Assembly: GCA_041399085.1 (NCBI GenBank)
Contig: JAWKTM010000028.1
Coordinates: forward strand, 25,126 to 89,125
DNA from: JAWKTM01 sp041399085
GTDB lineage: Bacteria; Planctomycetota; Planctomycetia; Pirellulales; Pirellulaceae
Direction: 5' to 3'
Length of the DNA: 64,000 nt
This document shows positions 56,883 to 64,000 of this stretch, one piece after another. The position numbers were made by a program, and so were the translations under genes. Position 1 is the stretch's first letter; each line of letters begins with the position of its first letter. The notes under the pieces were generated by a model that was not told the origin of the DNA, did no database searches, and worked only from the letters and a program-made list of their open reading frames with translations.

Positions 56883-57353
56883 TTACCAAGCGAAGTGCGC
56901 GAAAGCCTTGTTGGCGTCGGCCATGCGGTGAACGTTCTCGCGGCGAGTCACCGCGGTGCCTTCGCGATTGAAGGCGGCGATCAGTTCGTCGGCCAGCTTC
57001 AAATAAGTCGAACGTCCCTTCTTCTCGCGAATCGCCATCAAAATCCAGCGGAAGGCCAGCGATTGCTGACGAACGCGATTCACTTGCATCGGCACCTGGT
57101 ACGAGGCGCCACCGACCCGCTTCGAGCGGACTTCGATATGCGGCTTGACGTTTTCAACCGCCGAATTGAAAACGTGCAACGGATCTTCGTTCGGCAAACG
57201 CCGCTTGATCTCGTCCATCGCGTCGTAGAACACGTTGAACGCGACGGTCTTCTTGCCGTCCCACATCAGCGCGTTGACGAATTTGGTAACCAATTCCGAG
57301 TTGTAACGGGGATCGGGCTTCAACTGAGTCCGACTGGCGGTGATACGACCCAT
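56883..57353 (-). CDS. rpsG: 30S ribosomal protein S7
   Basis: 156 residues, normal length. MGRITASRTQLKPDPRYNSE (start), LMWDGKKTVAFNVFYDAMDE, GGASYQVPMQVNRVRQQSLA and the C-terminal HRMADANKAFAHFAW are typical S7. S7 nucleates assembly of the 3-prime domain of 16S rRNA and can regulate its own operon. Downstream of rpsL on the same strand with about 165 bases between. Confidence 0.97.
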   Translation of the reverse strand: MGRITASRTQLKPDPRYNSELVTKFVNALMWDGKKTVAFNVFYDAMDEIKRRLPNEDPLHVFNSAVENVKPHIEVRSKRVGGASYQVPMQVNRVRQQSLAFRWILMAIREKKGRSTYLKLADELIAAFNREGTAVTRRENVHRMADANKAFAHFAW

Positions 57354-57518
57354 ACTTTGTACTCTGTAGGCTCTCGAAACTTTTCAGGAGACGCCCCGGC
57401 GGCAAATACAACTTCGCCGGGATTTTTAACTGTGTATCGTTGTTCACGCTAACCCGAATTGCGACCGACAAATCGGCAACGCCATTTTCTTCGGGCTGCG
57501 AAGATAATTGGCCTTGGG

Positions 57519-57887
57519 TTACGGCTTCTTCGCGCCGTATCGGCTGCGGGATTGCTTGCGGTTGGCAACGCCCAACGTGTCGCGCGAGCCACGAACCACT
57601 TGGTAACGCACGCCGGGCAAATCGCGAACACGACCGCCGCGTACCAACACGATCGAGTGTTCCTGCAAATTGTGCCCTTCGCCCGGAATGTAAACCGTGA
57701 CTTCCTTGCCGTTCGACAGCCGCACGCGGGTGATTTTCCGCAGAGCCGAGTTCGGCTTCTTCGGCGTCATCGTACGCACTTGCAAGCACACGCCTTGCTT
57801 TTGCGGGCACTTCTCCAACACCGGCGACTTCGAGAAAGTTCGCTTCTGCCGACGAGGTTTACGGACCAATTGGTTGATTGTTGGCAT
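57519..57887 (-). CDS. rpsL: 30S ribosomal protein S12
   Basis: 122 residues from ATG 57887. MPTINQLVRKPRRQKRTFSK, TPKKPNSALRKITRVRLSNG and VVRGSRDTLGVANRKQSRSR are typical S12. The streptomycin-relevant loop reads KKPNSALRK, the sensitive form. S12 helps decoding at the A site. First gene of the str-type cluster here. Confidence 0.97.
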   Translation of the reverse strand: MPTINQLVRKPRRQKRTFSKSPVLEKCPQKQGVCLQVRTMTPKKPNSALRKITRVRLSNGKEVTVYIPGEGHNLQEHSIVLVRGGRVRDLPGVRYQVVRGSRDTLGVANRKQSRSRYGAKKP

Positions 57888-58172
57888 ATCGCTTCCGCAC
57901 AATCTGATCTGCTAATGCTTGTAGAAACCCAAAACGATACCGCTTTTCGTCTGGCTGTCAAGGCAGCCGAGAAGGACGATTTTCGACGGATTTCGCGCCG
58001 GGATCGTCCCGATTCCGGTTCCGATGTTTACCGCCCCTTTCAAAACGCGAAGGCCGAGTCCATGACCACCGACTCCGTAGCCGAATCCACTAGACATATC
58101 GTTACATTCCGATATTATGGACTAAGTCACTTTAGGCCGAGTGGGCGAATAGCCAGAAAGCGAGGCGATGTC

Positions 58173-59252
58173 ATGTTTCGTTTCATGCAAAAGATGAATG
58201 GCGGCGAAGAGCATCCGCTCACTCGAAGAATCACGGCAAGCTTCGCCGTCTACGGACTACTGGCGATGGCCAGCTTCCTACTTATCGCTAGCGAAGCCTC
58301 GGCTCAAGGTCCAGGGCGCGGACGTGGACGTGGCTTCGGAGCCGGGGGTGGGCGAGGCCCCGACGCGGCCATGCGTGCCGACCAGGATGTCTTCCACTAC
58401 TTGCTCGAACATCATGCGGAGATTCGCCGCACCGTAAAGCCGTTAGAAGATGGCGTCGAGACGCTAACTGAATCGGACAACCCGCAAGTCGCCAAACGGA
58501 TTCAAGAGCATGTGGCCGCCATGCACGCCCGCGTAAAGTCAGGGCAGGGCCTGCGTTTTTGGGACGACCTGTTCGTCGCCCTGTTTCAACAGCACGCGAA
58601 AATAAAAATGGTCGTGGAAGACACCAAGAAAGGCGTGAAGGTCGTCGAAACTTCACCCAACCCCAGCGTTGTCACGCTAATCCAAGCTCATGCCCAAGTG
58701 GTCAGCCTGTTCGTGGCTCACGGTTTCGACGAAGCTCATAAGAACCACGCCGTACCCCAAGCTCGAGCGGCTGCTGGCGGCGAACTGGTGTTTCCCATCA
58801 TTAAAGAGCAAGGCGGAGTGCGTCCGCGGCCGAATGCCGTCGAGCAGCCCGCGGCCGGGGTGCAAAGTGATCTTCGATGTAACAGCCGACTCAAAGCCCG
58901 ACGAACCGAATAAAGGCCTGATCGCGCGGCTCGCTTATTGAACCTCTATGGCTCGGCCGGCCGAGAGGCATCCGACATCGCAATCACCGTCGTGCTGCAC
59001 GGCGAAGCCACCAAATCCATCTTGAACGACGAATCTTATAAAAAGCGATTCGAGGTCGATCAGAATCCCAATCTTCCCCTGATCGGTAAACTCAAAGCCG
59101 CCGGCGTGGAAGTCTTAGTATGTGGGCAAGCGCTAAATTATAAAGGTTTCGCGGACAATGAAGTCGCCGATGGAATCCCCATCGCCGCCGCGGCAATGAC
59201 CGCCGTAATCAACAAACAATCAAGCGGATACGCCTATTTGCCGGTGCCGTAA
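58173..59252 (+). pseudogene. Secreted helical-domain/DsrE-like fusion protein with a compensated frameshift
   Basis: From ATG 58173 (signal or anchor FAVYGLLAMASFLLIASEAS) it reads a helical domain (DQDVFHYLLEHHAEIRRTVK, FQQHAKIKMVVEDTKKGVKV). A DsrE-like domain follows, but its first part (VIFDVTADSKPDEPNKGLIA) lies in the plus-one frame at about 58865-58935, and the rest (NLYGSAGREASDIAITVVLH, AAGVEVLVCGQALNY) is back in the original frame to 59252. DsrE-like proteins handle sulfur; the GQALNY segment carries the Cys. Without the two indels it would be one protein of about 360 residues. Confidence 0.6.
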
Positions 59253-59282
59253 GCAGGCTAGTTTCCCCTACTTCCCGAACCG

Positions 59283-61235
59283 TCACTTGGCATCCAGGAA
59301 CTGCTCTCGCAACTGCTTGAGAGGCGCCTGTCGCTCAGCCGAAGACATGTAAAAGCTGTATCCATACTCCTCTAGCTGAATACCGAGTAGCCTCTCGATG
59401 CCCATCGCCGCGAACTGCCGATTCAGCAGGTACGGATCGTCCAGTATTCGAAAGATGCTCGGCAGCAGGCTCCTGTCGTTCGCTCGACAGGCCGCGTCCG
59501 CGCCGACTAGTCGCACCGCTTCATTATCACTGTTCATCCAGCCTCGCGCTACCGCTTCCGTTCGGTTGGAATAACTCAGCGATATTTTGTCCTCGGAAAA
59601 CTTCGCCCCGTACCATTGCGTCAAATGCTCCGTGGTCCAGTCGATCGAACGATCGGTGTGACAAAGATTGCAGGCATTCGGATGATTGGACTCGATCATG
59701 CTGGCATCGGTAGGGGAGTAGATCATGTGAGTTCTTACGACTGCCTCCAACCCCTCATTGATCCGCGGCATATGGCAGTTCATACAGCTTGCCCCCTCGC
59801 TGTCGACGTCATGGTGCGTGTGCTGCCGTATCGCCTCGGCAGTGCCAAACTGCTTGTGACACTGCGTGCATAATGCGTTATCTTCGTCACGGGTTCGTGC
59901 CCATTGCGTCCCCATTGCCTCGTGGGGATTGTGACAGGTCACACAAGTCATTTCGGAATAACAACTTCCTAGCATGGCATCCGAGTACTCGACGGAGTTC
60001 CATGTAGACATTCCCGCGGCGAATGTTGGGCGTTCGCCCGTGTGACAACGCCCGCACGCCCAGTTTACGTTTTGGTGATTGCGACCGAGTTGCAGTTCGT
60101 CGTGGTTGGTCTCGACGAACAGAAACGGGCTGTGTGGATGAAAGTCGGGCGGCACGCGCGGGTTGGCGACATGTTCGCGACTTCCCAGGTGGCAAGCTTC
60201 GCAAGCAATTCCCATCGCGACCGCATGCTCCGCCCCCTCATGCTCCATTAATCGCAGGGGAATAAAGTCGATTGACTCCGTTGGCACGTCCTCGGGGTTA
60301 CCGAGGTTGCCCCACATATCGGGATGCTGCGACTGAAAATAGGCCGCCATATTCCAGTGCAGGACAAACGGCGCATGCTTCGCGACTTGGTGAGGTTTTC
60401 GCGTTAACTCGTCTCCCATCGGGAATGTGGTATGACACATATTGCAATTGGATGCGTACGGCGTGAAATTCAATCCCGGCGTCGGGACAAGGGGCGGGGC
60501 GAACGGATCTTCCCGTTCGTTGTCCGGAAGCTCGCGGCCCACATGAACGACCGGAACCCATGTCTCTCGAGATAACCAATAACCAAATGGAAGTACGTGA
60601 TTGACTTGGAAATATGGGTGCGTTTCCGGGTAAGGGCCATTGATCATCCGACCGATATAATACTGAAAGAAACGCGACCCAATCGTCTCGCGAATGTGAT
60701 AGACAATGGTTGTTTCATCCCTTGTCAGCCTCATGCGGAATTCATCACCATCGCGATAAAACTCGGCTCGCCCCCCTCGGTAGCCGATCGCCTGGCTTTG
60801 GTCGAAGCGCCCCAACACGTTCTTCTCAACGGCAAGGGCGTTCATGCGGCTATGTGGGTGTCGCAACCACTTGTCATAGTTTTGAGGATGACAGCGTTGG
60901 CAACTCGTCGCGCCCGCATAATCGTCGCGATGCATGTTGCTTTGGGGCCCACTGGCAAATGCCGTTTCTCGCACCGCTGCCGGCACGGCGTCCCACCAGA
61001 AGTTGAGATTCCCCGAGCCGATGCGACGTGGAGGCCTCTGGCTCCGCCTCGTGGCTTCGGATGCCGAAAACGTTTCGGTTGCTGACCCAGCGGACGCGGT
61101 GCGTGATCTCTTGGTTTCGTTCACGGAAGGCAACTTGCCACGCTTGACTGGCCGCCAGACGCCGTAGGAATAAATGGCCAGAGTCAATATTGATATGCCA
61201 ACGGCCATTACCGGAATTAGTTGACTCTTGGTCAT
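59283..61235 (-). CDS. Membrane-anchored octaheme cytochrome c
   Basis: 650 residues from ATG 61235, with AGGA eight bases upstream. One N-terminal anchor (LIPVMAVGISILTLAIYSYG) precedes the mature part. It contains eight CxxCH heme motifs: CQRCH, CNMCH, CEACH, CGRCH, CVTCH, CTQCH, CMNCH and CNLCH. Multiheme c proteins carry electrons in the periplasm, for example to nitrogen or sulfur compounds; which reaction cannot be told. Convergent with the DsrE-like gene, with which a sulfur-related role would fit (inference). An in-frame ATG at 61244 is a possible earlier start. Confidence 0.92.
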   Translation of the reverse strand: MTKSQLIPVMAVGISILTLAIYSYGVWRPVKRGKLPSVNETKRSRTASAGSATETFSASEATRRSQRPPRRIGSGNLNFWWDAVPAAVRETAFASGPQSNMHRDDYAGATSCQRCHPQNYDKWLRHPHSRMNALAVEKNVLGRFDQSQAIGYRGGRAEFYRDGDEFRMRLTRDETTIVYHIRETIGSRFFQYYIGRMINGPYPETHPYFQVNHVLPFGYWLSRETWVPVVHVGRELPDNEREDPFAPPLVPTPGLNFTPYASNCNMCHTTFPMGDELTRKPHQVAKHAPFVLHWNMAAYFQSQHPDMWGNLGNPEDVPTESIDFIPLRLMEHEGAEHAVAMGIACEACHLGSREHVANPRVPPDFHPHSPFLFVETNHDELQLGRNHQNVNWACGRCHTGERPTFAAGMSTWNSVEYSDAMLGSCYSEMTCVTCHNPHEAMGTQWARTRDEDNALCTQCHKQFGTAEAIRQHTHHDVDSEGASCMNCHMPRINEGLEAVVRTHMIYSPTDASMIESNHPNACNLCHTDRSIDWTTEHLTQWYGAKFSEDKISLSYSNRTEAVARGWMNSDNEAVRLVGADAACRANDRSLLPSIFRILDDPYLLNRQFAAMGIERLLGIQLEEYGYSFYMSSAERQAPLKQLREQFLDAK

Positions 61236-61464
61236 TAAATACATCCTACATGGGGCGCCCCACATAGCTCCTACGCAAAAACATTCGACGCAATTTGCCC
61301 CCGCGGACCTGGTGCGGGCTCTCGGATGGGTTCTTCGTGTTGCGCACGGGAACCGTGAAACGCGGGACAACGATGGAAACGGGCCTCACGCGACCATGAT
61401 CGACTGGCGCAATGCACGAGCACGGGGCGAGATGCCCGCCGGACCGATTGTAGCACGCGCGTAG

Positions 61465-62134
61465 TTGCGGCGGAAACAAGTCGGTAGCGATCCGGCCCAA
61501 GCGGCCGCCGAAGCCGCTTGGAACGCGGCCAACACCACGGCGGGCGAGACTTACAGCACGGCGGCGGCGGGCCGAGCAGACTTACGCAACAGCCGAGATC
61601 GCGGCCAACGCTCAATCCGAACGCGACACCGCCACAGCTTCGGCCACGCGGGAAACGCAAATCGCCCGCTGGACGCGGCCTACGGCCCAACTGGAATCGC
61701 AGTCCTTCGCCAACGTCCTCGCCACGCTGGGCCTAGCCACCAGCAACCCCTTCGCCCAGTTCGCCCTGGCCGAAGCCCAGTCCACCGCCACCCATACTGC
61801 GGCCATTACCACGGCCCATCTCACCCGCACGACAAGCACGACCAACGCCACGCCAATGGAACGCCTGGCGGGGATTGATGCGGATCAAGCGGCAAACAGT
61901 GTGTTGGCCGCGGCGAACCTAACCAACGCAGCGGCAGGAGCCGCCGCAGGCTCAACAACCGCAGCGGCGGAGCCGCAATCGCCAAATCCGTTTGACAATG
62001 GACGAGCTGGGACGCCCCGTCCAGAAAACGCCCCATCCCCAAATGCGTCGGCGACTCCATCAGCAGCAACTGGACCGCTGGACATCGATACCATTCTCCT
62101 TGCTTATGAGTTATATATGGCGAAGAGGGGATGA
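61465..62134 (+). pseudogene. Ala/Thr-rich helical remnant of a long protein
   Basis: Repetitive helical text such as AQAAAEAAWNAANTTAGETY continues, after one frameshift near 61565, as AEQTYATAEIAANAQSERD and later NPFAQFALAEAQSTATHTAA, ending SAATGPLDIDTILLAYELYM then AKRG. It looks like the C-terminal part of one of the very long Ala-rich planctomycete proteins with RHS-like organisation. A plausible start (TTG 61465) is weak, so this is probably a 5-prime-truncated gene. Confidence 0.5.
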
Positions 62135-62346
62135 AATACCTGAATTTCGTTCTTCGTGCAAAGCTAACCCTAAAGGTTGGCAATGTCGCTGGTGACTGGC
62201 ATGTGACGGAGACACAATTTCATCTATTCGGGAATTTCCCGTTTGGTTCCACTACGGAACACGGGTTGTTTATCACCATCGAAAAAGACGTATCCGCATT
62301 TGAAGGGGCAGAATCCTTCACACCGCAATCATGGACCGGGCCCTAG
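62131..62346 (+). CDS. Short hypothetical protein
   Basis: 71 residues from ATG 62131, which overlaps the stop of the Ala-rich remnant as ATGA. MKYLNFVLRAKLTLKVGNVA and HVTETQFHLFGNFPFGSTTE could be a small beta domain, but no family is recognised and composition alone supports it. It may itself be a piece of the broken protein. Confidence 0.35.
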   Translation: MKYLNFVLRAKLTLKVGNVAGDWHVTETQFHLFGNFPFGSTTEHGLFITIEKDVSAFEGAESFTPQSWTGP

Positions 62347-62523
62347 AATTGCATTCGGTACGGAGTTGCCCCACGTCGGCTGAACAAGTCGAATGCGATG
62401 AGGCGTACACTTCGGCCCAGGTACGCGGTGCTGCTTCCGTTGCAAAAAGTGGAACCGAGGCTTACATTGTCGTAGCGACAACGGTTTGCGAAGCCGCTCG
62501 ATTATGGCGCTGCATTAGCCGAG

Positions 62524-63003
62524 GTGTCTGGAGGACACTATGCAGCTGCCGCCGCCTTTCTTCCTGTCGTCCCCGCTGGATCGTTTAGTATATTGCGTAA
62601 AACAAAGGCGGGAGGACTCGTTATTGATATTGCCAAGGGTAAATCACGTTCGATTGGTAAGACCGCGCTCCACCACTTCGAAAACCATCATATCTGGTTC
62701 GGAGTGCTTGGCGGTACGGATGCACCAGACAACTTGATAAAAATGCGAGTTCAATTGCATCGGGGTAAGAAGGTTGGCGTGCATCAACATTTGATTCGAG
62801 AGCTAAATCTTAAGTCGATTCAACAACTACGCGACCTCTGGGTGTTTACTCTCTCGACAGGGCGAGCGACGGAAAAGCAAAAATTTGCACAGGATATCTA
62901 CGATGCTTATCGCAGCTACTTTCAACAGAGCCCCCATGCGGAACGCATCCTCCGGGTTTTTAAGGAAGTAATAGAACTCGAGGCAGGCGTAACTTTAAGA
63001 TAG
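62524..63003 (+). CDS. Putative polymorphic-toxin C-terminal domain (nuclease-like)
   Basis: 159 codons from a GTG; the frame is open from 62476, and the true start is probably in a fused upstream protein. After an Ala-rich link (GGHYAAAAAFLPVVPAGS) it reads KGKSRSIGKTALHHFENHHI, then NLIKMRVQLHRGKKVGVHQH. The His-rich spacing H-H-x3-H-H ... H ... H-x-H resembles HNH/AHH-like toxin nucleases at the ends of RHS-type toxins. It ends ten bases before the zinc-ribbon gene at 63014, the usual toxin-immunity order. Assignment rests on motif shape and context. Confidence 0.5.
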   Translation: MSGGHYAAAAAFLPVVPAGSFSILRKTKAGGLVIDIAKGKSRSIGKTALHHFENHHIWFGVLGGTDAPDNLIKMRVQLHRGKKVGVHQHLIRELNLKSIQQLRDLWVFTLSTGRATEKQKFAQDIYDAYRSYFQQSPHAERILRVFKEVIELEAGVTLR

Positions 63004-63013
63004 GATCCGGGCT

Positions 63014-63898
63014 ATGAAGATCGTTATTGGGATTGACGCTCCCGTTTTGTCTAGAAGGTGCCATGAACTGACGGCGGAATGGCAGGGTCTGAGGGGAGGG
63101 GACGGCTGGGATTTCACGCCTGAAGATGTGGAATCGGTCACCAAGGCTAAGCAGTTTTTGGACGACTATTTCGAGGAAGGCGTAGATGCTCACCTTGCTT
63201 ACGATGTGGTTGCTATTGAAGAGATGGGCTCGCACGAGTTGGACGAGTTTCAGTATTATCTAGTTGCAAATATCGCCGACTCTTGTGTGAATGCGGACTC
63301 CCAGCGTCCGTGGGACTCGCTTGTGAAGTGCAATGAGTGTGGACATTCGCAGATATCCCAAGACAACCCTGCCGTGCCCATAAAGAAGAAGCTCCCGAAG
63401 TCCAAGGCATTCTTCTCGCTTGATGGATCGCTTAAGCTGTTCGCCAGGCGCTCGTTCATTGACGCGTACTCCGCGCAAGGACTTACGGGGCTTACGTTTC
63501 ATGAATTCAACTCGGATCTCTACGATGTGAAAGTTGCGAGGCATAGTTGGGGCGACCGTAGTGGTGTTTGCGACGCCTGTGAAACAAAAACCAATATGTC
63601 TGGATTCCAATTGTTCAACCAGACCGAAAGCTATGTCTTTGACATTCAGGTTGTACGTATTAATCCGAGGGGGCATGCATGGATCCCGATGTTTGCTGTT
63701 AGTCGCGCGGCCATGAAATTTATCTCTCGGTTTACATTCGCGGCGGGCCGCATCGACTACTCGTTCCCAATAATTCCAGGGTACCTAGCAGAGTTAATTG
63801 GACCAGAGAACAAGATGTTTCGAGGTGGCGAGTGGCCGTCAACCGTTTACCGACAATCAAACAATGACAAAGGATGTGCTCGATTGAAGGCGGAATAG
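63014..63898 (+). CDS. Hypothetical zinc-ribbon protein, possible immunity protein
   Basis: 294 residues from ATG 63014. The N-terminal half is acidic (EDVESVTKAKQFLDDYFEEG, VAIEEMGSHELDEFQYYL). Two CxxC pairs, CNECGH near 107 and CDACETK near 187, probably bind one zinc. The C-terminal part is beta-rich (YVFDIQVVRINPRGHAWIPM). No known family. An acidic small protein directly after a toxin-like domain fits an immunity protein, but this is inferred from position. Confidence 0.5.
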   Translation: MKIVIGIDAPVLSRRCHELTAEWQGLRGGDGWDFTPEDVESVTKAKQFLDDYFEEGVDAHLAYDVVAIEEMGSHELDEFQYYLVANIADSCVNADSQRPWDSLVKCNECGHSQISQDNPAVPIKKKLPKSKAFFSLDGSLKLFARRSFIDAYSAQGLTGLTFHEFNSDLYDVKVARHSWGDRSGVCDACETKTNMSGFQLFNQTESYVFDIQVVRINPRGHAWIPMFAVSRAAMKFISRFTFAAGRIDYSFPIIPGYLAELIGPENKMFRGGEWPSTVYRQSNNDKGCARLKAE

Positions 63899-64000
63899 GG
63901 AAGTGAGGACACGCACAACTGGGACACGCGATTGGAGTAAATCCGATCGAGCCTACGCCGTACTTCGGAACCCAATCAACGCTGGCCACGGCTCGGCGGG

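Overview
The window looks like a planctomycete chromosome, probably of the Pirellulales. Family-level hallmarks are a DUF1800/DUF1501 pair, a J-domain-like protein with a low-complexity middle and a C-terminal membrane segment, a membrane Ser/Thr kinase with an external sensor domain, a surface protein with an LExRxLL-type N-terminal motif plus FG-GAP, RTX, cadherin and dockerin modules, TAT-exported Gfo/Idh oxidoreductases, sulfatase-modifying-factor-like proteins and a membrane-anchored octaheme cytochrome c. No rRNA, CRISPR array, integrase or transposase was recognised. One tRNA (Leu, UAA) is present.

Layout. 0-8.5 kb: J-domain-like protein, radical SAM protein, branched-chain amino acid genes ilvC and ilvN/ilvH, a DUF2254 membrane protein, a fatty acid desaturase and a CDGSH iron-sulfur protein, mostly on the minus strand. 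8.7-14.3 kb: a decayed or badly sequenced stretch (secreted protein, DUF1800, a small protein, an ArsR regulator) around an intact DUF1501 gene. 15-17.6 kb: tRNA-Leu, csrA, fliW and a ketosynthase-like gene without its active-site cysteine. 17.7-23.6 kb: a broken ParD/ParE-like module flanked by copies of a 153-bp repeat, a broken DUF1801 gene, and a very large surface protein whose middle part is frameshifted. 23.9-32 kb: a coiled-coil-like protein, a 42-bp tandem repeat, a VapBC-type pair, REP-like hairpins, the sensor kinase, an amidohydrolase, composite repeats, a broken VOC gene and an XRE regulator.

32.4-37.6 kb is a tight phoH-pgpH-ybeY-corC operon followed by a 21-bp tandem repeat and dispersed repeats. 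38-46 kb holds a ClpP-like protease, a tagaturonate-epimerase-family enzyme, an FGE-like protein, a Gfo/Idh oxidoreductase, a DUF985 cupin, a large secreted protein and infA. 46.3-50.7 kb is the most interesting block: four coupled minus-strand genes (C39-like peptidase, RimK-type ATP-grasp with an N-terminal RLAN-like domain, GCS2-type carboxylate-amine ligase, PLP-dependent threonine dehydratase-like enzyme). This is predicted to be an amidoligase system that makes or processes a small peptide or modifies a protein. 51-64 kb: a frameshifted SGNH/TPR protein, the rpsL-rpsG / fusA-pfkB cluster with an intrinsic terminator before fusA, a DsrE-like fusion, the octaheme cytochrome, and at the right end a remnant of a long Ala-rich protein, a toxin-like C-terminal domain and a zinc-ribbon protein that may be its immunity partner.

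A recurring oddity is that genes with housekeeping roles are intact, whereas about a dozen accessory genes carry one to ten single-base indels each while keeping family signatures in alternating frames. Without read data I cannot tell recent gene decay from locally poor sequence.
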